A stretch of 63,272 bases of DNA from Thermoplasmata archaeon (lineage in GTDB: Archaea > Thermoplasmatota > DTKX01 > VGTL01): contig JAWCLH010000015.1 in assembly GCA_038851035.1 (NCBI GenBank), forward strand, positions 1 through 63,272, given 5' to 3'. Shown here piece after piece: positions 36,458 to 46,199 of the stretch (positions are counted from its first letter, which is position 1; every line of letters begins with the position of its first letter). A program made the translations under genes and the position numbers. The notes beneath the pieces were generated by a model. The model was not told the origin of the DNA. It saw only the letters and a program-made list of their open reading frames with translations, and searched no databases.

Positions 36458-38350
36458 TCAGCCATTGAACATGATTTTTTTGCAGTCAGCGCACTTCACA
36501 TGACCGTCTGGAAATCCAATCAGATTCGTCGAGCCGCAGCGGGTGCATGCGGTGATTGCCGCTCGGGGCTTAGGTTGTGGGGGAGGGGAGTAAGTCAGCT
36601 GATACGGCGCGGGCCCGGGCGCGGGTGCTCCACTATAGGGCGGTGCCGGTGTGCCGGGCTGGGGAGCGGTCCTTCTCGCTATCGCTCTCGCAGCGAACAC
36701 TATTAGGGCGATTATAATAAGTAAAAGGCATATTATGTTAATTATATTAGATATCAGGCCGGCGTCGAACTGCTCCTTCTCGATGATGTCTATTTCTCTT
36801 ATGAGGGTCAGGTTGGAGTAGCTGTCGGATACGGCGACAGTAACACGGTAATTACCGGCGGATCTGTAGATGTGATAAGGGCTCTTTTCACTGCTGAAGG
36901 CTCCGTCGCCAAAGTCCCAGCGGTAAGAAAGTCTATCGCCGTCGGGATCAGTCGCGTCCACATCGAAGTGGATCGCCTCCCCCACATAGGCTTGCCGGGG
37001 GGAGATTATCCCCGCTCCTTTTGCAGGGGGAGAGTTGAGAATAATAACCGCTTTTTGGTATGTAGCGCTCGCATCCTCCCAGTCAGTGACAGTGCAGGTC
37101 ACGGTGTATTCCCCGGGCGCGCGGTACCTGTGGGTCAGCTCGAAGCCCTCGGCCGTGGCTCCATCTCCAAAGTCCCAGTTGTATGTGAGCAAATTGTCAT
37201 CGGGGTCGGTGGCACAGGCCCTGAAGCTCACCTCGCGACCCCTGACCTCAATTATAATCCCTGATATCACCGGGGGATGGTTGACCTTCAGCAGCGATTT
37301 TATGGTGGTCGTGGCCCCGTTGTCATCAGTGATATTCAGAATAATATAATAGTATCCGTGGGAGGAGTAGCTGTGAGTCACGTTCACACCCTCGGCCCGG
37401 TTGCCATCACCGAAGTCCCAGAGGTACAATACTATCTCTCCGTCCGGGTCTGAGCACTCGCATGTGAAGTTCACGGGAGTTTGGATGTTTACTATCAAGG
37501 GATGGTAAATGATTCCGCTCGGTGGCTGGTTGGGAAGTACGGTGACGAGAATTCTATCACTGTCCTCAAAGTATTTCCAGCGAATGCGCAGCGTCACATT
37601 ATGGATTCCGGGGCAATTGAAAAGCGCTTCAACAACCCTTCCGGACAATTTTGTCATGCATCCGTCTGGGGCCTCCAGCTCCCACTCATAAGTGGTCTCC
37701 TCCGGCGCGATGGATAGCGATGCCGAGCCATTCAGGATGGTGGTCCTGTTGACGCTCACGAGCAGGTTCTGCCCTGCGTCCGCCACCAGTGGGCGTGAGT
37801 AGGGGACCCAGAGGGTGCTAGAGTTTGTCATCCTTCCGCAACACACCCTGAGCCAGCCGTCGAGCTCATCCGTTCTGATGATGCGAAGCCTGATGGAACC
37901 ACCCTTAATGTCGGAGAGATCCCCCGGCAACTCCTGAGCTCCCCTCTGGACTCTCTCCGGCACGATGGGCTGCTCGCTGGTGTAGTTCTCGAAATGGACC
38001 ATGGCATCGTCGGTCCCGTCCCCAGTCAAGTCGAGGAAAAGCTCAAAGGCGACGGTGACGCCACTGATGTTCAGGGATATGAAGACGAGGTCGAGACCGA
38101 AGCCCTCCGATTGGACCAGGAGCCCGTAGAATTCCCGAGCCACGAACTCAGCGGCCTCACTTTTATAAATATCAACATAACCTTCACTAACCGGGACAAG
38201 GGGCGTCAGATTGTGCGGGCTGGAGGCATTGGCCTCAAGGAAGAGCCCTGTTGGCGTGAGGGGTGGGGCCCGTTGAGACACGCTCGCCCCAGGCTGAGCC
38301 CCCCAACTCATCAGCAGAACCACCAGCGCCAGAAGCGCTCGAGCCCTCAT
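36458..38350 (-). CDS. PKD-domain surface protein with an intracellular zinc ribbon
   Basis: 630 residues from the ATG at 38350, which gives a normal signal peptide (MRARALLALVVLLMSWGAQPGAS); the in-frame ATG at 38407 would put 19 residues before it. A 200-residue N-terminal domain is followed by three PKD domains, each with WDFGDG (and H-x-Y near the end). A membrane helix (IINIICLLLIIIALIVFAA), a Pro-rich linker and a C-terminal zinc ribbon (CTRCG-x12-CADC) complete it. The ribbon must lie inside the cell while the PKD domains lie outside, which is an unusual pairing and suggests transmission of an outside signal or anchoring to a cytoplasmic partner. Confidence 0.8.
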   Translation of the reverse strand: MRARALLALVVLLMSWGAQPGASVSQRAPPLTPTGLFLEANASSPHNLTPLVPVSEGYVDIYKSEAAEFVAREFYGLLVQSEGFGLDLVFISLNISGVTVAFELFLDLTGDGTDDAMVHFENYTSEQPIVPERVQRGAQELPGDLSDIKGGSIRLRIIRTDELDGWLRVCCGRMTNSSTLWVPYSRPLVADAGQNLLVSVNRTTILNGSASLSIAPEETTYEWELEAPDGCMTKLSGRVVEALFNCPGIHNVTLRIRWKYFEDSDRILVTVLPNQPPSGIIYHPLIVNIQTPVNFTCECSDPDGEIVLYLWDFGDGNRAEGVNVTHSYSSHGYYYIILNITDDNGATTTIKSLLKVNHPPVISGIIIEVRGREVSFRACATDPDDNLLTYNWDFGDGATAEGFELTHRYRAPGEYTVTCTVTDWEDASATYQKAVIILNSPPAKGAGIISPRQAYVGEAIHFDVDATDPDGDRLSYRWDFGDGAFSSEKSPYHIYRSAGNYRVTVAVSDSYSNLTLIREIDIIEKEQFDAGLISNIINIICLLLIIIALIVFAARAIARRTAPQPGTPAPPYSGAPAPGPAPYQLTYSPPPQPKPRAAITACTRCGSTNLIGFPDGHVKCADCKKIMFNG

Positions 38351-38449
38351 GTCGACGAAAGAGTAAACGATTAGCCAGTATAAAACCTTTCCAACCCCGC
38401 TCCACAATTGTTATAAACTCATGGACCTGATAGAAGCCCGGGTTGCGAG

Positions 38450-39145
38450 TTGCGGATTCATAGGGAGCTCAGGTGCCCATCGTGCGGGCGGCTGAGCCCG
38501 CTCAGCAGTAAGACATGCCCCGGCTGCGGCCGTTCTCTGGTCAGGGAAAGGGACGCTGTCGAGGTCGAGAGCATTTTTTCCGAGATTAGGGAACTGATTC
38601 AGATAATTGAGGCGGAGGGGAGGCAAGAAGGCGCTGAGGGTGGGGGGAGCGACGAGGGTTTGGTGGCGGATGGATGGGGTGGAAAGGGCGCCGCCGGAGC
38701 GGGACGGGAGGGGGGCGAGGGGAAGGGCTGCGAGGGGCTCCGGGCACGCACAGGCGAGAACACTGCTGGATTTCGTGCTGACTTGTCCGTAAGCCCGGAC
38801 GCCCCAGTCCAAACGGTCAAGGACGAGGAAATGTTCAGATGTGCCATCTGCGGGAGCAGGGTCGCCGCCGAGGCCACCGTCTGTAAGATATGCGGCACGG
38901 TGCTCGATATACAGCCCGTGCCCAGACTCGTGATTAAGAGGATTGGAAGGACTGCGGGAGAAATAGCTCCCGGAGAGGTGGAGCTCGCTCAGGGACCGGG
39001 TCATCCGGATGGAAGGGGCCCGAACAGGCCGCTTGACGAGGCGCGAGCACCGCCCACCGTCCAGACCCACACCCCCGACACACCTTTCGCAAGGGGGCCT
39101 GTCATGAAGAAAAGGGTGGTCAGGAGGGTCCTGAAGGGAGGATAG
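38450..39145 (+). CDS. Soluble double zinc-ribbon protein with a low-complexity spacer
   Basis: 231 residues from a TTG at 38450, just after a TATA-like stretch (attgttataaac, 38407-38418). The first zinc ribbon is CPSCG-x10-CPGCG (9-27) and the second CAICG-x10-CKICG (about 130-147). Between them is a helix (VESIFSEIRELIQIIEAEG) and a 50-residue Gly/Glu-rich spacer. The C-terminus is Pro-rich and ends in a basic cluster (MKKRVVRRVLKGG). No enzyme domain is seen. It is convergent with pheT. Confidence 0.65.
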   Translation: MRIHRELRCPSCGRLSPLSSKTCPGCGRSLVRERDAVEVESIFSEIRELIQIIEAEGRQEGAEGGGSDEGLVADGWGGKGAAGAGREGGEGKGCEGLRARTGENTAGFRADLSVSPDAPVQTVKDEEMFRCAICGSRVAAEATVCKICGTVLDIQPVPRLVIKRIGRTAGEIAPGEVELAQGPGHPDGRGPNRPLDEARAPPTVQTHTPDTPFARGPVMKKRVVRRVLKGG

Positions 39146-39150
39146 AGCTC

Positions 39151-40785
39151 CTACCACCCGCCTAGTTCGAGCTCCATGGCGACGACAGGGCTAGAGAGCT
39201 CGAATGCTGTTATCACCTCAGGGTGGAGCTCTCCGAACCACCCGATTTCGGTTCCGCTCTCTTCGAGATGGAGCGTGGCGCACCGTCCTTTTATGAATCC
39301 GGGTCTTTCCGCAGGCTGGAGCCTGTACCGCTCCCAGAGGCCGAACTCCCTCAACACAGCCAGAGCTATACTCTTCGCTTCCGTGAAGCTTGCCCTAGGG
39401 TGGGTCAGGACCGCTGCGAGGCGCTTCCTGTTGCGATGGCTGAGCACGATCTCACCAACCTCGAATACCCTCTGGGGGAGGTCATGGTGCCTGTTTATTC
39501 TCAGAACCTCGAGGAGCGACGGGACAAGCTCTGTCCTGAGAATCGTTTGCTCCTCCGTGACGGGGTTGAGAAGCTCGGTCATCTCCTGCCCCAAAGCCCG
39601 GTTGAGCTGCTTTGAAGGGGAGGTGAGGGTGAAGGTCATGACTTCGATGAAGCCCAAACCAATCATAGTCTGGCGGGCCCTCTCGACCCTGAGCTCCGAC
39701 TTCAGCTCCCGGCCAAATGTCATTGCATACGGGAGCTCGCCCTTGAACTTAGAATAGGAGTAGCCAATGGCGACATCCTCGACGAGGTCAATCTCGTGCA
39801 GAATGTCTCCCCTGAATGCGGGCGTTCCGACATCGATTCTGTCGCCGGATGGGGAGGCGTCATGCATCATTTTACGTAGGCTCTCCACCATTTCTCCGAT
39901 GGAGAGCTCCGTGCCGAGTAGCGCGTTAGCGTAGGAAGGGTTGAGCGACCTCTTCCTCGACACGAGGCTAGGGGTGCGGAAGGGCGCCTTGTCAGGGTAG
40001 CGCATCACCACAGTCTCCAGCCTTCCTCCCCTCTCGGCCAGAGCCGAGGCTATGATTGTCAGGGCCCATGAGATTCCGCTATAGTCGGTCCCTGTGACAT
40101 CGATGAAGACGCTCCGGGTGTCCTCTGTGAGCTGGGTCAGGGTACCGTTTATTATTGGGGGAAATGAGAGCACGCTCCCCTCCCTGTCCACAATCAGGGG
40201 ATAGCGGGGCTTGCCACGAACGAGACGTCCGTACTCGATACCCTTCTCGTGCCTCTCAATAATTTCCTCAAGGTCCATCTCCTCGCTGTGGCCCAGAGGT
40301 ACAAAGCGAACGCTACGAGGTTCAACGGCCCTGTATACGAAAGGGGGTTTGACATTGTCGAGGTCGTGGAGGCCTATTGATACTTTGCTCCTCCGTCTTC
40401 CGATGGTCGTGTGGAGCTTCTCCTGAAGGTCCATCAGGGAACGAATAATGGTGCTCGAGAGCTCGAGGTCCCTCGCAACTCCGCATACCACGAAGGGCCT
40501 GATGTCCTGCACACTCTCCTCAACTGTCATTTCAATGTTGGAGTCATTCAGCTCGTACCTGGGCATTCCTGGATTGAGTCCCATGAAGGCCCTCATCGCC
40601 CTCGCCAGCCCTTCGACGCTGTACAGATCCGGCCTATTGGGGAAGAACTCGAGAGAGACTTCGTCTCCATCGACACGCTCGAGACTGCATCCGAGCATGG
40701 GGGCGGTCTCTAAAAGCGTCTCCAGACCGACGTCCCTGCCCAGCAGACGAACGAAATCGGAGTAACTGAACGACACCACCGGCAT
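39151..40785 (-). CDS. pheT: Phenylalanyl-tRNA synthetase beta subunit, archaeal type
   Basis: 544 residues, the size of the short archaeal/eukaryal-type beta subunit, which lacks the bacterial N-terminal tRNA-binding extension. Recognisable pieces are the LGCSLERVDGDEVSLEFFPNRPDL region near residues 30-50, the B3/4-type editing domain (VVCGVARDLEL onward), the B5 domain (LNPSYANALLG and HDASPSG) and the C-terminal catalytic-like domain (FIEVMTFTL, NPVTEEQTILRTELVPSLL). pheS is not nearby. A TATA-like box (40806-40815) lies 21-30 bases before the ATG, so the mRNA is probably leaderless. Confidence 0.94.
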   Translation of the reverse strand: MPVVSFSYSDFVRLLGRDVGLETLLETAPMLGCSLERVDGDEVSLEFFPNRPDLYSVEGLARAMRAFMGLNPGMPRYELNDSNIEMTVEESVQDIRPFVVCGVARDLELSSTIIRSLMDLQEKLHTTIGRRRSKVSIGLHDLDNVKPPFVYRAVEPRSVRFVPLGHSEEMDLEEIIERHEKGIEYGRLVRGKPRYPLIVDREGSVLSFPPIINGTLTQLTEDTRSVFIDVTGTDYSGISWALTIIASALAERGGRLETVVMRYPDKAPFRTPSLVSRKRSLNPSYANALLGTELSIGEMVESLRKMMHDASPSGDRIDVGTPAFRGDILHEIDLVEDVAIGYSYSKFKGELPYAMTFGRELKSELRVERARQTMIGLGFIEVMTFTLTSPSKQLNRALGQEMTELLNPVTEEQTILRTELVPSLLEVLRINRHHDLPQRVFEVGEIVLSHRNRKRLAAVLTHPRASFTEAKSIALAVLREFGLWERYRLQPAERPGFIKGRCATLHLEESGTEIGWFGELHPEVITAFELSSPVVAMELELGGW

Positions 40786-41014
40786 TGGACGCTGAATAGC
40801 CTTCCGGTATTAATGAGTTTGCCGAGGTGGTGGGGTGGGGGTGGATGTCCGGGGATATATCTCTTTATATTTACTCCCAGATTGAGGGTCTATGGACACG
40901 AGCCCAGGGGGGATTAGGGAGCGGTGCGAGGGGAAATAATGGATACGATGGCGAGGATACAATGGCGGGCGCCGGTGGCCACCGAGACGGTGGGATAGTG
41001 CCAGGAGGCGAGGT

Positions 41015-43114
41015 ATGGAGGGAAAGAGACGGTTAAAAGCCTGGCATGAGCGGATGCCATCTCAAGGCATCTTCTGGTGCCGTCGCTGCGTTCTTCCCCT
41101 GCTGGGCAGGCGCTGCGGAATCTGTGGAATGCCGGGGTGCTTCATCCCGCTATCACCCCCCGGAGACATCAGACCCGCGATGCGGGAGGGAAGGGCTCTT
41201 GTGGACAGGCTCCTGCGCCGCGATTTCGGCATAGGGCTGCCTCCTGGAATTCTACTGTTTAACAAGCTGTCGGGACTGGACAGGAGGGATCAGCTGATAT
41301 TTAATGGTTATATTATCGGGACGCTGGCCTTCGACCCAGTCTCACGACAACATGGGCTGCGTCTCACCGCAGCCGGCGCATCCATGCTGATAAAGGCAGG
41401 AGCGGCCCATCTCGTGATTGCCGAGAGGCACGCCCGGAGCCACATAAAGGGCAAAGTACTCCCGTTCTCTGAATTCAGTGGGCCTTGCGGGGGGGAATTG
41501 AAAGGAATTCCCCAAAGCGGCGATGGAGGAGGGTCTCCGGAACCACTGCCGGGTCGACAGAGCTACCTATGGGAAGGGACCGGCGAAGTCTTGATCGCGG
41601 GACGCGCCCTCGCCGCTGTGGGAGAGCTTCGGCCGGACAGGGGCGGAGTGAGGATACGGGACGCTTGCGCCCCGGGACCGAGCTTCAGTGGAAGAGCTGC
41701 CACAATCGAAGAAGCTGTCAGGGCCAATCTAAGCGAGCTCCGGAAGCTGGAGGCGGCGGCGGTCCGTGAGATTCGGTCGGCAGTTTCAGAGAGACGAGGG
41801 TTGCCACTCGCGGTCTCCTTCTCCGGAGGAAAGGACAGCCTGGCCGCACTGGTACTGGCCGTGACCGCCCTAAAATCTTTTGACGATAGAGAAGACTCCA
41901 CCGGAGTGGATAATCGGAGAGAGAGCCACACGCCGAGCGATGGAATCGGTGGTGGGGAAAATAAGACCGCCAGAGTGGAGGGCGGCTCAATGGGGCGCCG
42001 CCCCGTGATTATTTTCTCTAACACCGGCATCGAGTTTCCCGAGACAGTAGAGTATGTGCGCGGAATCGCCCGGAAGCTCGGCCTTCCTCTTCTCGAGAAA
42101 GACGCAGGCGATGCCTTCTGGGAGAACCTGCCCCGATTCGGAATTCCTGCAAAGGATTTCCGCTGGTGCTGCAAGGTGTGTAAGCTTGCGCCGATGAGCG
42201 CCCTCCTATCCGAATACTTTCCCGCGGGCGTTCTAACTGTCGAGGGAAGGAGGAGGAGGGAATCCTTCGCACGCCAGAGAATAGGCCTCGTGGAGGAGAG
42301 CCCCTTTGTGCCGAGGCAGGTCAATCTGGAGCCAATACGAGATTGGAGGTCGCTTGATGTCTGGCTCTATAACACATGGAAAGGGCTTCCGCACAACCCG
42401 CTCTACGACGAGGATTTGGAGAGGGTCGGGTGCTGGATGTGCCCCTCGAGCCTAGAGGCAGAGCTAGAAGTGCTGAGGCGGCTCCATCCAGAACTCCACG
42501 CGCGCTGGAGCGCCGCTCTGGAAGTCGAAAGTAAGAGAAGGGGCTGGGACGCAAGGGCTGTGCGGGCGGGTGCGTGGCGCTGGCGGGTTCCGCCCCCGAA
42601 AATATTGGAGCTGGCTCGGGCCAAGGGGTGGACACTTCCCGGCATGGCGGGGGGCGAAGCCTCGCTTGAGGTGTCTGAGGGGCCGCAACCATGCGCTAGC
42701 GGCGGCCACTCACTCGAGGCAGTGATAAAGATGCCGGCTCCAACGCCGATGGACAGGATTGCGAACCTCCTGAATACGGTCGGAGAAGTCAGATGGTCCG
42801 GGGAGCTGGGGGTGGCAATGGTGAGGCGGGGTGTCGCGTCTGCGAGGTTTTTCGAGAGTGGGCACCTCTCTGTTAACGCACCTGACCCTACTAAAGCCCG
42901 CAAGTTCCTGCGCCACGTCGTTGGCGCGCTCCTGAGGTCCTCCCGCTGTTCCGCCTGCGGAGTGTGCGAGAGGGGCTGCCCCAGGAAAGCAATCAGGGTG
43001 GGCGATTTCCCGGTTGTGGACCTACGCAGATGCACGCACTGCATGAAGTGCGCCGCCGGGTGTGTGGTGGTTCACTATGCCGAGAGGCTGATTCACGGGC
43101 GCGGCCTCCCCTAA
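41015..43114 (+). CDS. PAPS-reductase-like protein with zinc ribbon, PUA-like and ferredoxin domains
   Basis: 699 residues with four parts. An N-terminal zinc ribbon uses CRRC and CGIC (Cys22, 25, 34, 37). A PUA-like domain (about 80-165) precedes the PP-loop enzyme domain, whose ATP loop SGGKDS is near residue 270 and which carries CKVCK and CWMCPSS cysteines. A C-terminal ferredoxin holds two four-cysteine sets (CSACGVCERGC and CTHCMKCAAGC). Archaeal proteins of this type are annotated as phosphoadenosine phosphosulfate reductases, but the PUA domain suggests an RNA target, and the real reaction is not settled. A polar insert of about 40 residues sits inside the enzyme domain. The ribosome site aggaggcgagg precedes the ATG. 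Confidence 0.82.
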   Translation: MEGKRRLKAWHERMPSQGIFWCRRCVLPLLGRRCGICGMPGCFIPLSPPGDIRPAMREGRALVDRLLRRDFGIGLPPGILLFNKLSGLDRRDQLIFNGYIIGTLAFDPVSRQHGLRLTAAGASMLIKAGAAHLVIAERHARSHIKGKVLPFSEFSGPCGGELKGIPQSGDGGGSPEPLPGRQSYLWEGTGEVLIAGRALAAVGELRPDRGGVRIRDACAPGPSFSGRAATIEEAVRANLSELRKLEAAAVREIRSAVSERRGLPLAVSFSGGKDSLAALVLAVTALKSFDDREDSTGVDNRRESHTPSDGIGGGENKTARVEGGSMGRRPVIIFSNTGIEFPETVEYVRGIARKLGLPLLEKDAGDAFWENLPRFGIPAKDFRWCCKVCKLAPMSALLSEYFPAGVLTVEGRRRRESFARQRIGLVEESPFVPRQVNLEPIRDWRSLDVWLYNTWKGLPHNPLYDEDLERVGCWMCPSSLEAELEVLRRLHPELHARWSAALEVESKRRGWDARAVRAGAWRWRVPPPKILELARAKGWTLPGMAGGEASLEVSEGPQPCASGGHSLEAVIKMPAPTPMDRIANLLNTVGEVRWSGELGVAMVRRGVASARFFESGHLSVNAPDPTKARKFLRHVVGALLRSSRCSACGVCERGCPRKAIRVGDFPVVDLRRCTHCMKCAAGCVVVHYAERLIHGRGLP

Positions 43115-43116
43115 AC

Positions 43117-43126
43117 CCTTATATCC
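43117..43126 (+). promoter_or_regulatory. TATA-like box of the glmU-glmS pair
   Basis: ccttatatcc lies 19-28 bases before the TTG start at 43145, with no ribosome site between, suggesting a leaderless transcript for the two-gene unit. Confidence 0.5.
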
Positions 43127-43144
43127 GGAGATGTCCTTTTTCGC

Positions 43145-44359
43145 TTGGTGAGCCCATTGAAGGCTGTGGTCCTTGCGGCCGGCGAGGGGCTGAGGCTGAG
43201 GCCTCTCACGCTGTACAAGCCAAAAGTAATGATAAAAGTCGCAAACAGACCCATTCTCGAGTATGTGGTCAGGGCGCTCGCCGGGTGCAGGGTTCGCGAG
43301 ATAGTGATGGTCGTCGGCTACAGGCGCGAGCGCATAATGACCTATTTTGAGGAGGGCTCCAGATTCGGCGTGAACATAGAGTACAGGGTGCAGGAGAAGC
43401 AGCTCGGCACCGCTCACGCTCTCTCGCTCGCCGAGGGCGCCACGGGCGAGAGCTTTCTCGTGCTTCCGGGTGACAACATAATGGACCCCTCGCTCATTAG
43501 GGAGCTCCTTTCCCTCGAGCAGCATGAAGCGCCATACGCAATCGTGGTAACGGAATCACAGCAGCCGTCCAGATACGGTGTGGTCCTGCTCCGTGGCAGG
43601 GAGGTCACACGCATCGTGGAGAAGCCAGAGACCCCCATAGGCAATCTGATAAGCACGGGCATATGTAGACTCTCGGACGATGTATTCAGCTCCATTCGGA
43701 GCTGCGCTGCAAAGGAGATACACGACCTCACGGCCGTCCTTCAATCGCTCATAGACAGAGGGGAACGGGTCGAGGCTGTGAAGACATCAGCAAAATGGCA
43801 CGACGTAGTCTTCCCATGGGATCTCCTCGACGTAAACGCACAGGTGCTCAAGGAGGCCACTGAAGCCCTCTCTGGCACGGTGGAGCCTGGGGTCCACATC
43901 AAGGGCCGTGTCGAGGTCGGGGAGGGCTCATTGATTCGGTCGGGCACTTATATTGAGGGGCCGGTGAGAATCGGCAGGGGATGCGACATCGGCCCGAACG
44001 TGTGTATCCTCCCGGCGACCGCCATTGGCGATAATGTGACGATTCAGTCCGGGACGGAGGTTCGCAACTCAATTCTGATGAGCGATGTCAGCATCGGCCC
44101 GAGCAGCTTAATATCGCACTCCGTCGTCGGCGACGGCTCTAGGCTAGGCGCCCACTTCGTGGCGGCTGCTGAAAAAGCCCAGGTTTTTCTTGAGCGGGAG
44201 CTTCACACCGTCCCCTGTCTTGGTGTGATCATGGGCGAGGACACCATTGTGGGGAACTGTGTGAATGTGGAGCCGGGGGTTCTGATTGGAACCAACTGCA
44301 GAATCGGTTCCCTCAAGAACATTTCAAAGGCTGTCCCGGACAACACGAGCGTGGTCTAG
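43145..44359 (+). CDS. glmU: Bifunctional sugar-1-phosphate nucleotidylyltransferase/acetyltransferase (GlmU-type)
   Basis: 404 residues. The N-terminal half is a nucleotidyltransferase (VVLAAGEGLRLRPLTLYKPK at 8-27, then PGDN for the metal site). The C-terminal half (from about 240) is a left-handed beta helix of hexapeptide repeats, as in acyltransferases. Archaeal homologues such as those of Methanocaldococcus and Sulfurisphaera make UDP-GlcNAc from GlcN-1-P. The gene is two bases before glmS, which makes the GlcN-6-P precursor, and this supports that role. The start is TTG at 43145 or GTG at 43148. The mutase that links the two steps (GlmM) is not in the window. Confidence 0.9.
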   Translation: MVSPLKAVVLAAGEGLRLRPLTLYKPKVMIKVANRPILEYVVRALAGCRVREIVMVVGYRRERIMTYFEEGSRFGVNIEYRVQEKQLGTAHALSLAEGATGESFLVLPGDNIMDPSLIRELLSLEQHEAPYAIVVTESQQPSRYGVVLLRGREVTRIVEKPETPIGNLISTGICRLSDDVFSSIRSCAAKEIHDLTAVLQSLIDRGERVEAVKTSAKWHDVVFPWDLLDVNAQVLKEATEALSGTVEPGVHIKGRVEVGEGSLIRSGTYIEGPVRIGRGCDIGPNVCILPATAIGDNVTIQSGTEVRNSILMSDVSIGPSSLISHSVVGDGSRLGAHFVAAAEKAQVFLERELHTVPCLGVIMGEDTIVGNCVNVEPGVLIGTNCRIGSLKNISKAVPDNTSVV

Positions 44360-44361
44360 CC

Positions 44362-46164
44362 ATGTGTGGGGTAGTGGGATATATAGGCTGGCGGGAAGCA
44401 CTCCCGGTGCTGCTCGACTCCCTCAAGAGGCTTGAGTACCGGGGGTACGATTCTGCAGGGGTATCTGTAATCGATATCAAGAGGGAGCTCTTCAGCTCCA
44501 AGGTTGCGGGACGCATAGGCGAACTGGAGAAGAGGCTGCCGAACGTGGTGGGTAATGTTGGAATCGCACACACTAGGTGGGCGACCCACGGCCGGCCTGA
44601 GGACCGCAACGCCCACCCTTTCGTCGACTGTAGAGGGGAGCTCGCCCTCGCCCACAATGGGATAATAGAGAACCACAGGGAGCTCAGGGAAGCGCTGGAG
44701 AGGGAGGGCCACAAATTCTCCTCCGACACGGACACAGAGACCCTAGTTCACCTCATCGAGAGGAATTACAAGGGGGATCTGAAGGCCGCTGTGGCCGAAT
44801 CGCTCAAGAAGGTCAGCGGGTCTCTCGCGATAGTGGTGATTCATAGGTCCGAGCCCGACAAGGTTGTCGCGGCAAGGGACGAGAGCCCACTGGTCGTGGG
44901 TCTCGGGCAAGGGGAGAACTTTGTTGCCTCCGACCTCCCCGCCATTCTCAAGTATACCCGACGCGTGGTATATCTCGAGAACAAGGAGCTGGCGGTCCTG
45001 ACGCGGGAAGGGGTGAGCATCGAGAGATTCACCGGTGAGAGAGTGGAGAGGAATCCCACAGCAGTGGATTGGACGCCCGAGGATACTGAGAAGGGGGGAT
45101 ACCCCCATTTCATGCTGAAGGAGATTCATGAGCAGCCCAGAGCGATTTTGGAGTCACTCATCGGAAGAATTCCGGACCTCAACCTCGATATTGGAGGCAT
45201 TGAGAAAGAAGAGTTCGACTCGATAAAAATCGTGGCCTGTGGGACCTCCTATCACGCTGGCCTTGCGGGGAAGTACATTCTCGAGGAGCTCACTGGGGTC
45301 CCAGTGATGGTCGAGCCCGCCTCGGAATACCGGTATTCGTCCCCCTCCCGCCAGCTTCCCCTGATGATTCTAATATCCCAGAGCGGCGAGAGCGCCGACA
45401 CTCTTCAGGCGGCCAGAGAGGCACGAAGACGTGGATGCAGAACCCTAGCCATAACCAACGTCGTCGGGAGCAGCATAACCCGGGAGGTTGACACAACTTT
45501 CTTCACCCGTGCGGGGCCTGAGATAGGAGTTGCGGCGACAAAAACCTTTGTCACCCAGCTCGTCGCCCTGGTACTTCTAGGTGCCGCGATGGGGAAGCAC
45601 AAGGGCACTTTGCTTCCGAACAGAATATCGGAACTCATCGAGGGCCTCCGGCGCCTCCCGAGAGATGTACAGGCGGTGCTGAACAACAGCGGGGCGATCA
45701 AGCTGACCGCCGAATGGATGTCTAATGCAAAGGACGTCTTTTTCATAGGCCGTAATATCAACTATCCCATCGCTCTCGAGGGCGCGCTGAAGCTCAAGGA
45801 GATATCCTATCTGCATGCGGAGGGCTTTGCCGCCGGAGAGCTCAAGCACGGGCCCAACGCCCTTCTCACAAAGGACACACCGGTGGTGGCCATCGCCGTC
45901 CGCGACCACACATACGAGAAGCTCCTTTCAAACATCGGTGAGGTCAGCGCCCGTAACGCTCCTGTTGTGGCTATAGGATTCGAGAACGACAGGGAGCTCA
46001 AGAAGGCCGCGGACCTGACGCTGTTCATTCCAGAGGTTTTGCCCATACTCTCTCCAGTCCCTGTCATCGTGACCCTCCAGCTCCTAGCCTACTATGTCGC
46101 CCTGGCCCGCGGTTGCGAAATAGACAAACCCCGCAATCTGGCCAAGAGCGTGACGGTGGAGTGA
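44362..46164 (+). CDS. glmS: Glutamine-fructose-6-phosphate aminotransferase
   Basis: 600 residues, full length. The catalytic Cys2 (MCGVVGYIG) opens the glutaminase domain, with the HTRWATHG and NGIIENH elements in place. Two SIS domains follow (CGTSYHAG, SQSGESADT, then the second half with the C-terminal KSVTVE end that forms the sugar-binding tail). The enzyme makes glucosamine-6-phosphate, the first step to UDP-GlcNAc for glycans on the many surface proteins. It follows glmU by two bases. Confidence 0.96.
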   Translation: MCGVVGYIGWREALPVLLDSLKRLEYRGYDSAGVSVIDIKRELFSSKVAGRIGELEKRLPNVVGNVGIAHTRWATHGRPEDRNAHPFVDCRGELALAHNGIIENHRELREALEREGHKFSSDTDTETLVHLIERNYKGDLKAAVAESLKKVSGSLAIVVIHRSEPDKVVAARDESPLVVGLGQGENFVASDLPAILKYTRRVVYLENKELAVLTREGVSIERFTGERVERNPTAVDWTPEDTEKGGYPHFMLKEIHEQPRAILESLIGRIPDLNLDIGGIEKEEFDSIKIVACGTSYHAGLAGKYILEELTGVPVMVEPASEYRYSSPSRQLPLMILISQSGESADTLQAAREARRRGCRTLAITNVVGSSITREVDTTFFTRAGPEIGVAATKTFVTQLVALVLLGAAMGKHKGTLLPNRISELIEGLRRLPRDVQAVLNNSGAIKLTAEWMSNAKDVFFIGRNINYPIALEGALKLKEISYLHAEGFAAGELKHGPNALLTKDTPVVAIAVRDHTYEKLLSNIGEVSARNAPVVAIGFENDRELKKAADLTLFIPEVLPILSPVPVIVTLQLLAYYVALARGCEIDKPRNLAKSVTVE

Positions 46165-46199
46165 ATTCTGGAAGTGAGGAGAGGAACATCAAAGGTGGG

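Noticed and set aside
40973-40984. The 12-base palindrome CGGTGGCCACCG before the PAPS-reductase-like gene
   Set aside because: Perfect but short and GC-rich, as expected often by chance here; there is no second copy nearby.
40827-41036. A 69-codon frame upstream of the PAPS-reductase-like gene
   Set aside because: It overlaps the start and ribosome site of a clear gene and has a low-complexity Gly-rich translation.
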